A DNA stretch of 64,000 nt, from the NCBI RefSeq assembly GCF_963678635.1, contig NC_087064.1, positions 35,473,716 through 35,537,715 on the forward strand. The letters are read 5' to 3'. Position numbers and translations under genes: made by a program. This document shows positions 23,209 through 36,000 of this stretch, piece by piece (position 1 is the stretch's first letter; every line of letters starts with the position of its first letter). Origin of the DNA: Symsagittifera roscoffensis. Lineage: Eukaryota; Xenacoelomorpha; Acoela; Convolutidae. The notes beneath the pieces were generated by a model that was not told the origin of the DNA, made no database searches, and saw only the letters and a program-made list of their open reading frames with translations.

Positions 23209-24269
23209 AGCGTGAACAAAATTTTGAGCGTGATCAGAAATTACTACCCTGCCTAAACCAATTATTCGCTTAATTAGTTGAAAATTGAAGATATGACATG
23301 GTATGAAGTATATTATTTTTTGTAAATGATTTATGATTACAAAGAAAGAATAAAAATTTAAACTAAAACAAAAATTGAACGTATTGTAAGACCATCTTGA
23401 GAAAAAAAAACACGAAATTAATCAGTGGAAGTTTACTCCGTTGATCAACACGTAATAATCTAGGATAAACAAGTGTGACACAACACTCTAGGCGTAAGTC
23501 ATTTGAGAAGCAAAAACGCAAAGATAACGGTAACTAGGGTCGCTTCAAAAATTATTGAAACTGACTCAAAGTCCCAAAATGTTAAGGAACTCCTATATTT
23601 TCTTATAGAATCGTTCATCAACATACAAAAAGACACAATTTTGCAAGTAATGAATTGTAAATAGTTATGCATTTAAAAAATTGTTATATTGAGTTCGAAA
23701 TTTTCTGAAACCAAGTTTTTATTATTTGTTATGTTGTTTGAAACAAAAAGCTTTTTTCGTTTTATTTGATGAGTTAAAAATGCATCAACTACGTAAACTT
23801 GTTACTCTTCGATTTTCAAAGCACATGGTATCAATAAGCTGTAAAGATGTTTCAAAAGTGGCGCCTATATTTGCGACTGAGGTTGGAAAAAAACGCGTAC
23901 TTACAGACTTTGCTTCGCAAGTGTAATAAAATGATGAACAATTAAGCTAAAAAGGGAAAAAAAGCTGATTAAGTTAAATTGTTCAACTCAAAAAACTTTA
24001 AGCAATTAAATTTAAATTTAGGACTTTTCTAATGAAAAAAAAACTTTGTTTGAATGAAGACATTTCTCTTGAGCAGAAAAAAATTGAACAAGTTAAGCTA
24101 CAATAAAAGCAATCAAACACAATTTAAAAAACCGTTTCTAAAATGGAAAAAGATTAAAGCTTTCTGTTTTTAACAACCTGTGATTAATAATCATGACTTG
24201 GGTGTATACTGGTGTCCATATATAAAATTTTTTGTTTTTTACTAAGATTTAAGCAATCACTATGTAATT

Positions 24270-25060
24270 GTGAATGCCATTTCTTGAAGATATCTCAATT
24301 TAAAGTTTATTTCAAAAAATTAACGCTCCTAAAGCTCATTGAATTTCTAAATCAGGTAATGATTTATAGTTTTTACTCAATTAACCCAGTTTGGGAAACT
24401 GGATCTTAAAGTAAAGTTTTTATTCCACTGAAAAATCTGAAAATTAAATTCTACATGCGAACTAGAAATTCATCACATTTTTCCTGACCTTTACATAATT
24501 GCTGTCGATAGTGGAGTTGCCTTTTTTAAACACTGATATGAACTGATTTTAAAATGAAATCAGAAGTCAAACCGTGAAAAAAAATTTGAGCCTGAAAAAA
24601 GTTTAGGACTTTTTCTGAGAGGGGCAAACAAAAAATCGTCAGCACCAGTATAATAGTCTTAATTACGTTCGTCGTTTCTTAAAAACCAGTTAGCCTCAAA
24701 GCCCGCTGAATTTCCGGAAAAATGTATGATTGACACTTTTTGCTACAAGTTACTTAAATTTTAAAAACAGGACATTTGGATGAATAATTTTTATCAGGCT
24801 GGAAAATCTGAAATGAAATCCATTTTCGTATCAAGAAGTCAATTGCTTCAAACTTTTGGCAATCGGTCGTAAAGTTAGCCTTCTTTTGCTCAAAAAAAAT
24901 GAATTTTAATTAAAATAAAAACAACTAAGATAAGGCCGCGAAAAATTATAGTTGCGCGTAAACTATTTTTAAAACTATCCTGAAAATAATGAATTAGACA
25001 CAACAAAGCATCAAGACCTGTATATGTGTGTCTTAACTACGTTCATTGACTTTTAAAAAG
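24270..25060 (+). repeat. MITE-like family, two 5'-truncated copies in tandem
   Basis: Copy 1 (24270-24685) and copy 2 (24690-25060) both match the body and 3' end of the family: AATTAACCCAGTTTGGGAAA, TAAAGTTTTTATTCC, GATAGTGGAG, then the end TACGTTCGT...TTCTTAAAAA or TACGTTCATTGACTTTTAAA. Both lack the 5' end. Confidence 0.65.
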
Positions 25061-25064
25061 CATT

Positions 25065-26790
25065 AAAACCTTCACCAGTTTCGCAACAGAGTTTCTCCGT
25101 ATAGAGCCGAACAGCTTGTAAATCGTTTTAACGTTATTTGCAACAATCCGCTTGACTCAAGTTATGTTTGAACTATTTTGGAGCCGAATTTAAAGGCGGC
25201 GGTGGCTACGCGTTGATAGAAATATTGCACGCATTAGTTGTCTTCAAATTGTTATAAAAATATTCTTAAAAAAATTATTTTTTGCTTTTGAGGAACAATG
25301 TTGTCGAAAACGGTTAATTTGAAATAGCTTTTTTTTCAGGAAAATTTAGCTACCCGGAGCACTAATGATCGAAAGTTTTCCCTCGTGTCTAAATTTTTTT
25401 CCAGTATTGAAGCGATCCGGCTTCAAATCTGGGAACTTTTTTAGGCTGTATTTCCAAGCCAGAACAAATCGCCGCATGCCGTACACTTTAATAGAAAGAT
25501 TTCTCGTCCTTAAATTTAATTTATCTGATACTTTTGAAACAATCACACTTGTCTTCTTAGTTTCGAGCTTGCAAAATCAATACCTTCTAAATGGTTAAAT
25601 TATAAAAAAAACCAACCCGAGCACAAATATTCAAATGTAGTAACAACTAATTTGGAGTCCTATTCAAAAGTTGAAGCCCTAGTCTATGAATCTCATACTG
25701 TCGAAGGAATTGAAGAAATCAAATGTAAAAATGAATTCCAAACAAAATTAACACAGAGGTTCAATTGAAAAGAATTCAATACAACTGATATGTAAAACGC
25801 TTAAACAATAAATAATTCAAGGTAAGTAACACAAGATAAAAACTTAGTTAAGCCGAGCAAATATTGAGCACATTAAGAACAAAAAGAAAGTTTCTGCAAT
25901 TATTCTGCCATCAAAATTTTTATATCAAGAATTTCATAATGAGCCTGATAACTTAATCGTGTTTTTAAAGGAGAGCCCTAACTTAGATTGAATTGTATTA
26001 AAATGGTCAAAATTTCAAAAGAATGCGCATTTACAATTGCAAACAAAAATCGCTTCAGATAGCCTTTAAATCAGAATTGAGGCAAATATTTCATTAAATT
26101 TACAATTTTAATTCTAAGTTCTGTTTATGTTAATTAAGATTACTGCACTGAAACTCCTTGTGCACTAGTTTTGTCTAATTTGTAAGTCTATCTACACTAA
26201 AATGACCCAAAGCTCTGATGCAATTAAGTTTTAGTCAAGGGGTTGGTTAATCAGTTTTTACCATCTTTCAAAACAAAACCTCTGCGATCAAGTTTTTTCA
26301 ACATTTTTAGACATTCCGTTATTACTTCGGAGCAACCAAGAGAGTTCATATCTCTTCCAGGGTTTCATTGCTTGCTGCATGTGACAGGCTAATAGAAGCC
26401 GGTTGTTCTGAATCGTCATTTGTACCTGTAACAAACCAACCGTTCTGTACAAACTGTGCCCAAATTAGTCATGCATTGACCAGGCTCAAACTTAAGCTCC
26501 CGAAAAATACGATTCTGAAAATACAAACTGTTGGTGATATCTTCGTCAATCAAATAGCTCAATTTTCTGTTGAAGCTCAATTTTCGACTAATTCAAGCAC
26601 GAAAAACGATGTCAAAAATGGATCAATGAAGATGCTCAAGATCTTCGATATTGCCGATTCTTCCCGGGTTTCAATTAATCGGCAAGATCTCCGATAGTGC
26701 CGACAATTTAATTATAGATTTAGCTTCGTAACAACTATGCCTTATTGCATTGACCAAGAGCAGCTCAAGGGCTTTTTACTACTTGGTTGT
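25065..26790. other. Noncoding 3' flank of the scaffold gene
   Basis: No exon supported. A copy of the 1511-2480 fold-back outer end (CCCGAGCACAAATATT) lies at about 25617. The plus-strand frame at 26368-26697 has no coding support. Confidence 0.45.
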
Positions 26791-26793
26791 TTA

Positions 26794-27018
26794 TTACTTA
26801 CCCTCAGAAGGAAAGTCATCTTGCGTGTTCTGCATGTCGTTGTAACTGACAGTGGCTGAGATAGAAGTGGTGTCGGAGGAACTGCCTGTCTGAGTGAGGT
26901 CTGTGTTTGAGAGTTGCTGCTGGAAGATGTTGACCAACATGCCAGAATAGTGTTGTAGTAGGTTCATCACAGCTGCGTTGTCTGTCACACTCGAACCACT
27001 CAACAGGTTCCGCGAAGC
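26794..27018 (-). CDS. Scaffold gene exon 30, C-terminus
   Basis: Acceptor TTTAG, phase 0. Encodes [10 protein letters not shown] then the conserved amphipathic stretch [20 protein letters not shown], and ends SEGK-stop. A donor-like GTAAGT overlaps the last codons (26801-26796), so a further 3' exon (phase 1) is an alternative. An AATAAA overlaps the stop region. Confidence 0.85.
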   Translation of the reverse strand, partial: ASRNLLSGSSVTDNAAVMNLLQHYSGMLVNIFQQQLSNTDLTQTGSSSDTTSISATVSYNDMQNTQDDFPSEGK

Positions 27019-30000
27019 CTAAACAGGTGTTAAAAATAGGAAATCTTCAGTAAACCAAGAGCGTTGAATATACAAATAATGAAGATGATCACAGTAAAAA
27101 AATCAACACAGGCGAAGCTGCACTTCACAACACAAGCTAGAAAAGGGAAAAAATAGCACCATAAAAGACAAAAAGAAAAAAAGCCACCATAAAAAATCTG
27201 CTGTACCGGAATTGAACCCACGGTCTGGAAATTAAAAATCAAACCTCCTAGCATCTCTTTTGCAGGAAAGGCTACATCTCCGTTTGATTAATTTTTTTCT
27301 TCAGAATAAGCACGGTATTTTCGGGAAACATTTCTCAAGTCCATTGCTGATTCCTTAATAAAATTGGAAAAACCGCTCATGCAGGGGAAAACATTACAGC
27401 TGGTTTTTACGACTGAACCAATATTCTCAGATTTTCCAACGTGTTTTCGAGAAGTCAAAAACTTCCAAACAAACAATTATTTGCTCAGTCCAACATTGCT
27501 TTTCTACAAACATAGCCAACTGCCAGTTGGAAAAAAGTAATGAACGAAAAAAAAACAGAAAACATAGCCAACAGAAAGTTTGAAAAAAAAACGGCAATGA
27601 ACGCAAGTAAACGGAAAAAAATCTAACTTCTTTTGTGAAAAATCTCAATTTCGAACTTCCAAGAAAAAATAGATACCCTTAAAGCTCTTTGAATTTCTGG
27701 CAAAAATTATAATTGGCCTTTTTTGATAAACTTAACCCAATTTGAGAAACAAGTAAAATTTTTATTTCGATGGGAAATTTGAAAATTATATTCAACTTTC
27801 GAAACTTAAAGTCGATCAAGTTTTTCGTGACTTTCACTCTTTAGCTGTTCGGCCGCGGAGTTTGTTTTCATTTTGACAATGGAAATGAACTGAGCTTAAA
27901 AAGAAATCAAAAATCAAACCGCCAAAAATCAAAATTGAGCGTGAACAAATTTTAGGAATTTTTCCTACAAAAAGCACAAAAAATTACGAAAAACTATAAA
28001 AGAGTCTTCATTAAGTTCATTACGCTTAATAATTAGGTCTTAGTCGCTATGAAGAGAAACTTCCTAGAGCACGTTTTTCGATTGAACCCTTAATCTTAGA
28101 TTTAGCAAGGTAGTTTTCGAGAAAAGTAAAAAAAATGCTAACAGACAGTTGGAAACATCAAGGAACCAGAGAAAGACTGACGTGTTTCGAATTCACAGTA
28201 AAAACATGTCCCTAAAGCTTTTTGGATTTGAAAAGGAATTTAGCATTGACACTTTTGTGATGAAAACCAATTCAATTTAAAAAACTGCAAATTCTGCTTT
28301 TTCGAATTGTCCGCAGGGTAGTTTTCGAGAAAAAAAATCCAAAAAACGGTCAAAAATTCGCAATTTGAACACTTAAGGCCAAAACTCTTTTTCTACCAAA
28401 ATTAGGGCGTAGCAGCTCATGCAGGGAGATACCCAAAACACGCTTTTTTAATTGAACCCGTTCTCTTAGATGTCTTAGAAGTTTTGAGAAAATGATCACA
28501 GCCAACTGACAGTTGGAAAAGAGTAAAGAACGCAAGGAAACTAAAAAAAAAACGATTTGTTTTTTCAAAAATCTTCAACTTTAGAATTTCGAAAAAATAG
28601 ATGGCCTTAAAGCACTTTGAATTTGTAGAACAATTTATTATGGAGACTTTTTTGTTAAATTTAACCCAATTTGAGAAAACTGGATCAATGTGTAAAACTT
28701 TTAATTCACTGGAAAATCTGATAATTAATTTCCTTTTTCGAAATTAGAAGTCGATCACGTTTTTCGAGACCTTTACAATTTTTCTGCTCGATAGTGGAGT
28801 TTTCCTTCTTTTTTAACAAAAAAAAAACGGCCTTGAAATTAAAAAGAAATCACGAGTCAAACCGCGAAAAATCAAAATTGAGCATGAACAAATTTTAGGA
28901 CTTTTCCTAAAAAAAAATTAGCAAGACCTATGTAAGAGTACTCACTACGTTCATTGCTCTTAAAAATAATTCAAAAAAATGGGTTAATTACTTCCCCTAA
29001 CGGAAGTTTTTGAAGGTGTAGTGAAAAAAGACTAGCTGAATACCCAGGCACACAGTGGAGTAGCCGGTCTCCCGATTGGTACCGCAGTTCTCTCATATCA
29101 CATACATTTTCTTAACCTAAGTCACATACATTTTCAAAATACCTGTTTTTTAATCAAACCGGAAATAGCAACCAATAAACAAGATACAAAAATTTGATGC
29201 TGTGGAGCAAAAGTTAACCAGATATAAAATAAAATTAGTGTGTTAAAAAAGTGGATACCGTAATAAGACACTAGCTGCGCATGTGTAACAATTAAATTCG
29301 TTAGAAAACGCTGCCAATTACTTAAGAACTGTTTATAATTTCCACGTTTGTCCTGACTAAATCTTCCAGTCTCGAAGTTTGTGACCTTACCGTGTTGTTA
29401 GGTGAGGGGAAGTTGAACTTGTTTTTGAGCTGTTGTAGATCGTGTTCTGCCAGCTGTTGGTAAGTGCCGCTGGGTATCATGCCATTGGATAGCATTGTGT
29501 GAGATATTTGAGAACAGGTGTCTCTTAACAGCTGCACTATCTCATCCTTTTCCTCGCTGTCCTCGGCCTAGAAACAGGATAACGATAACACACGTCCACT
29601 TTGATTGATATTCTCTAAATGGCATAAAACCAAGCTTCAGAATGTTTAAAATATCTAATTCATCGCTAAGACAGTATACTCGGATAACTTGAACATCTCA
29701 AGGTCAACAACATTGCCACCAAACTCTCGGCAAAAGAATGAAGATGAAGGCAACTCTTTCGTTAAAAATTGCAGTAAAAAAAATCACATATTTAAGACCA
29801 AATGAAGCGTTGTACTTTATCAAAAAAGTAGCGACCATTTGAAAAATGATAACAAGGATAGCTTGTTGCTGTGCACGTAGCACAGAATGTTCCGACCACA
29901 CTCATAAAAAAGTTTTTTCTATTATTATTTTTCAATTTAGTGCCATTTATTGTAGGTGGTGCGACGATAGAACTATGCAAAAGCATATAAAATTACCAAA

Positions 30001-33000
30001 ATAGGCAAAGTTAACAACAGTTTTCTTTAAAAAATGAAAAACAACTAAAAACAAAGCCAGCTGACTGTTGGAAAAGAGTAAAAAACGCAAAGAAGCAAAA
30101 AAAAAACAACTGACTTATTTTTTGAAAAAAAATCAGCTTTCGAATTTCAGAGAAAAAAATAGATGGCCTTAAACCTCTTTGAATTTCTAGAACTCATAAA
30201 TGACAAATTTTTTCATAAAATTAACCCAATTTGAGAAAACTGGATCACTAGATCAAGAATTTATTTTGCTGGGAAATTTGATAATTAAATCACACTTTCC
30301 AAACTAGAAGTGGATCACGCTTTTCGTGACATTACACTTTTGCTGTTCAATAGTGGAGTTTATCTTCCTTTTAACAATGGAAATCACAAGTCAAAACCGC
30401 GAAATGTCAAATTTCGACATGAACAAATTTTCAAATGTTTTCCGTTTTTGCAATGTTTTAAGATTTCTAGAAAATTTTATTGCCACGGAAGCGCTAAATG
30501 AAGCTTCCACAACTAGTTTTTCTTTCAGTAAAATATCGCTTTTCTAGATTAGCTGACCAATTTCATTAATTTTCATAAAACGAATGTTACTCGGTCGCGT
30601 TACTCGCTCGAAATTGGACTAAATCTCAAAAATGTCGAGAAAAACTGGTTTGAGTTTGAAATTTTTGAGACATATTGCAATTGCTTTTCAATACTTGAAC
30701 AACTTTTTGAAAATTTTTTTATCTTGTTAAAATCACGAATGAAAAACTTTATTATGATATTTCGAACAATTCACACTTTTTTCCAACTGTCATTTGACTA
30801 GCTTTTTCTAAGCTAAATCGCAAATAAAAGTGTTCATTGAAAGTGTTCATTTATATAGAAATTTCACTGTAGCATTGTATATTGCATAGCATCTGTTCTC
30901 TGTTTTATTTGTTGCTAGTTTTTGCTATAAATAAGCGTGAGTGGTGAGTGCATGAAACTCATAATCTGTGGGTCGCAGTAGGTTCGATTCAGAGTTGTAG
31001 CAGAATTTTTACTAATTCGGGGCTTATTTCTGCTTTTACCTTCTGCACTGTATAGAGATGCTTTTTGTCATTTTCTCGCTAAAGTTTGCGAAGCACAGCT
31101 TCGCCTCTGTGTAATGAAATGAAATCAAAGTTTTTGAGATTTCAGAGGGAAGACATGATTTTATCAAGAGTCTCTTGTCTCTTTCAGGTCGAAAAAACGT
31201 TGCTATTTGTTCCAATCATTAAAAATGGGTAAGCATTTTTTTATTCGGGTGTTGAAGTATAAACTTAGTGTTTAAATTTGTTTTCAATGCAAAATCACGA
31301 ACCCTAACGCAAGTAAACAGAAAAAAAAACACTTTGTCTCAACTTTCGAATTTCAAAGAAAAAAAAATGATGCCCTTTATGCTCTTTGAATTTCTAGAAC
31401 AATTTATGATAGCCGCTTTATTGAGAACATTAAACCAACTTGAGAAAACTGGATCATGAGTTGTTATTCCGCTGGAAATCTAAATATTAATTTCCAACTT
31501 TCAAAGCTAGAAATCGTTCACGTTTTTTCGCGCCATTTCCACGTTCATATTTGGAGAGAGCTATTCACAGCAGATGAATTTCAATTGAACAAAAGTGCAT
31601 ATATATAGCAGTGCAACCATAAATACATTATTAATATGTATGAATTCACATCTGTTAATACCAAGACCTATATAAGAGTCTTCATTCGTTCATTACTCTT
31701 AAAAAAGAAGGTTCGTACTAATACACTAACGCTCGCTAGTGGGAACATAGCCAATAGACAGTTGTAAAGTGTAGAAAAAGGAAACCAAAAAAAAACGCTT
31801 GAAAACTTTCAAAGAAAAAAAATATTATGTTGCAGCTCTTTGAATTTTAATTTCTGTTCATGATCGACTGTTTCTTCGTAAAATTATCCCATTTAAAGAA
31901 AACTCGATCAAATAGTAACTTTGTTATTACAGTGGGAATTCAACAAAATTAAAGTCCATTTTTGAAACTAGAAGCAGATCACGCTTTTTGTCACCTTAAC
32001 GCTATTGCTGTTCGACAGTGGATCTTTCATTCATTGCAACAAATGAAATGAAGTGAACTTGAAAAACCATCACGATTCAAGTGAAAAATTTAAACTGAAC
32101 AAGAACGAACTTCCAGAAAAAAAACAAAAAATCATTCAGGCCTATATAAAAGAAAATAGTTCTTTTACACTTAAACAAATTAAAATTAGTTACATTTGAA
32201 GCAGAATTAGAAACCAATTGCTCCTATATCACTCAGCGGTTACCATGATCCAGAGAACTGAGTTGATTTTTGTTACCTGCTGGTGGTATCCACTGACGAC
32301 CTTGAAAGAGTGGTTCAGTCTGTTCACTGCACGCTGACACCCAGCCAAGTTAAGATCTATAACAAACATATCAAGTCCTTGGTTCAAATTCAAAAAAGCA
32401 AATTAAAGTCGTTTTCAACTATAGATTTGATTAACTGAGCTCCTCACAAAAAGTCCCCTTTTACAGTGTTTTTCAGCGTCACAGGTGAATTTCTAGAATG
32501 CAATATTGATCGCCTTTTGGAATGATTAGAGAAAATATGGTTTCTGCGACCACTTATCCCCCAGAAGTGCATTTTGTTCACTGAACAAAATGCATTTGAA
32601 CGCATCGGTCGGCCAACCAATTTCCACGGTTAACACTTACTTGAACTGCACGGTATCCGTCAAAACATCTCGGCACCTTTTTAGGCCTCTACATAAGCCT
32701 AATACTTTCTTAGCTATTTACCTTGTTGGCTGACACAGTAATCTGAGCCACTCCGGTTGTCCGAGTCTTCCAGGTCAGAGTCACTCAGTCCCGGGTCCGT
32801 GTTCTTCGGAGGTCTCATTCTCAGCACCTGTTCCGGCAGACAGACACACCTCTCTTGTTTGTACTCATTACTCACAAATCCCTCGTCATCGTCCACTCCT
32901 GTCTCCTTCAAAATAAGACAGGCAGTTGAAAAACATAGCCAACTGACAGTTGGAAAAGAGTAATCACTCAAGTAAACAGAAAAAAATGACTTTGTTGAAG

Positions 33001-36000
33001 CAACTTTTGAATTTCAAAGAAAAAAATAGATGCCCATTAAGCTCGTTGATTACTCTTAAAAAGCACGAGAAATAAATAAATGAACACTAATTTAGTTCAT
33101 TAGAACTTAACAGACAGTCCGCATAACGACATAAATATGGGGTGGAATCAATCGATAGTTTAAAACTATTTCAGAGAATCTTAGCAAACTTTAACTTCTT
33201 ACTTTTCTGATGCAGAACAAACAAGGAGCTGTGGTTCCCGCAGAAGCATAGGTTTTGCCCGCAGTGGATGAAGCACCATTCAAATCCATCGGATTGGTCG
33301 GGGTCAAAAAATTTCCCGAGTGTTTCGACCCGTGAGGCGAAGCGAGTTGCGTTTCTTCGACTTCTGTTAAGTGGTCGCCGCCAACGAGTGTTTCCTTTCT
33401 GCTGCCTGGGAGAGCTAAGGCGGTTTCTTGGAAGAGGGAATCGGCAGACCTCCAACTCTTGATCTTCTTCTTCTCTGCTCCACGTGAACTGGCATACTTA
33501 TGCAGCGGTGCCTTAGATGTCTAAATCACAATTTATATTTAAACACTGAACATTTTGGAGCTAAGGGATTACTTAATATTATGACAAGAAATCTGATTAC
33601 GACTAGATGATTACATCACAGAGATCATAAGCTACCTAGGTTGCCCATAGTCTACATGACTATTCACAACAAAAACAACATTTGGAAACCGTCATACCCT
33701 TTTAGGCTTCTGTGAAGGTGCGTAACTAGCCGAGCTCCTTTCATCCAGAGAATCTTCAGATAAATCAGCCACCGTATTGCTTCCAGAGAGCCCACTTTTG
33801 TGCAGAGTTGTGTTGGATCCGCTCCTGCTGTTAGCCAAGGACGAGTTGGCTGTCTTCAGATTAGAACTCCTGGTGGCCTTGAGGTAACTGGGTGCTTTGG
33901 ATAAGGAGACTTCCGATGTAGTTGAGGTAGTGGATGCATTGGACAGTGTCCTTGGTGCATTGTTTGATGTCGTCACTGCTGTGTTTGTTGTTGTGGCTGA
34001 CGATGTTGTTGTTACACTGTTTGTCTGTTTGCCTTGGTTTGCGCTCAGAGTCGTCGAACTTCCACCAGTTTGACGCTTCGTCAGATTGTTGTCTGATCTA
34101 CAAAAAAAAAACATTCTCAAATTCTAGTTCCGAATAAAATTCGATTTATTCGTTTTTCGCAACGCATATTTGTTTCATCGGATTCCTGATATGAACGTTT
34201 CAATACTTGCTTTCTAATTCATGGATTAGTTCCACAAACCAAATCAAAAAAGGATAGCCGGTTGCTGTGCAAGTAGCATAGAATGTTCACACCGCGGTTC
34301 TTTGAGGAAGGAAATTATGCTTTTTCAACATATCTTGTTGTTCTTTTGTAAAAGGGCCAATGAATTCAGTAAAAAACTGGAAGACTGAGAAGTTATCGTG
34401 GTCAAAAAACTAAAAAAATTGTAACAGACAAAGTTTGTCTATTTTCCAGTTCCCTTTGATTATTGCTTAAAAACTATTCCCTAAATGCTATTCAAAATGA
34501 CATTTGGTGCAGAAAATCAAAATTAAACATGTCGTGTGAACAAGTGGACATATTCGGATAAGTTTTTCAAACGCAAACAGCCGTTTGAACAATTTTTATA
34601 CAACTTTTTGTAATTTAAGTAGGGAGTAGAAAAGTTCTCAAATTGGTAGTTCAGGCGCTCACCAAATTTAGTACAAAAACGGAAAAAGTCCTAAATTGGG
34701 AGTGTACGGTCTCACGAAAATTGAGTACGAAAAAGGGGAAAAGTTAGACCCATTTTTCTCGATTGCAAGGGCTTTAATATGATCCCACCCTTGTCTCCTA
34801 ACGAGCTTTCTTTGAAGTAGCCGTAATTGACACAATGAAAATCTAATCTACGCCATAGCCCAGCCCCACCCCTGTAGTGGGGTGGTCGCAATAATATTCA
34901 TTCCAGTCAGTATTTACGCCGAGGTCGCTCTCCTGCATTTTCCACGCTCTTTCAAAAGACCCCATTTTCTAAACAATATCAGCGCCGCAGGTAAAATATT
35001 GAGGCCATAAATCACTTCTTAGAAGATATTTTGGAGGGTTTCGACTAAAAATCGATTTTTAGGGTTTCGAATTTTTGCGGCCCCTGTAAACTTGCATATA
35101 TTGTCGCTGAATGAGCCTGAAGAAAAATTTTAAAGATCGGCTGACCAAAATCAGATGTCTTAAAATAGAGTGGTTAGAGGCGGTCAAATCAACTCAGCAA
35201 AGTTGCCGAATACTATTGAGCTTTTGGCAACAATCGTTATATGACAGCAGTTCAGATAGTTTATAGTTTCATTTTCAGAACAACCAGAACCAAAAGATCT
35301 GATCCTATTTCAATTAAATTAGTAGCACACACTTAAACTTGAAAAACACAATGCCCGCAAGCTCGCATGTGTAAATACTTCAAGATATTCCCACGTCTGT
35401 GCTCACTCAAGAGAAAATTCTGTCTAAAGGCATCTTCACCCCAAGAAAATGACCATAATCATGCTGAAGGACATCTCGCTGTGCCAGGATTGAATAGCAC
35501 AGTGTTTTGGAGAAATGGAAAAGTATATCCCACAAAGGGAGAAAGTTTGAATTGATGCTAAACAGACTGCAATAGAATGGAAAAATGGAACCATATCATA
35601 ATTCACTGTCTGCACACTTACCCACGGCGCTTTTGCCCGACATCAGACCTGTTACAAAGTTCAACATGATCATCACACATAATTCTTAGTAATATATTGG
35701 GAATCCTTGGTTAAATATCCGGCAGATTAACTTCAATTTGAAGAGTCTCTTTGATACCAATGAGCTCATGAAGCTCAATCAATTTGAGTTATATGTTATA
35801 GATTCTCAAATTTAGATCAGCTTCACACTGTTAGTTTTTCACGATTAAAAACCCAATTTGATATAGAATTGTAAAACCCAGCTGGTCATCAATAATATCC
35901 ACAATTTGAAACTAGAAAAAGAAATAGCGAATCGTGCTTTGATGACATTAATAAACTGCTAAATAATTTTCCGGAAAATTTATGACTGTCATTTTTATTA

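Noticed and set aside
33171-33455. 94-aa minus-strand frame with Cys-rich end
   Set aside because: Same DNA as exon 26 in a different frame; phases of exons 25 and 27 require the other frame.
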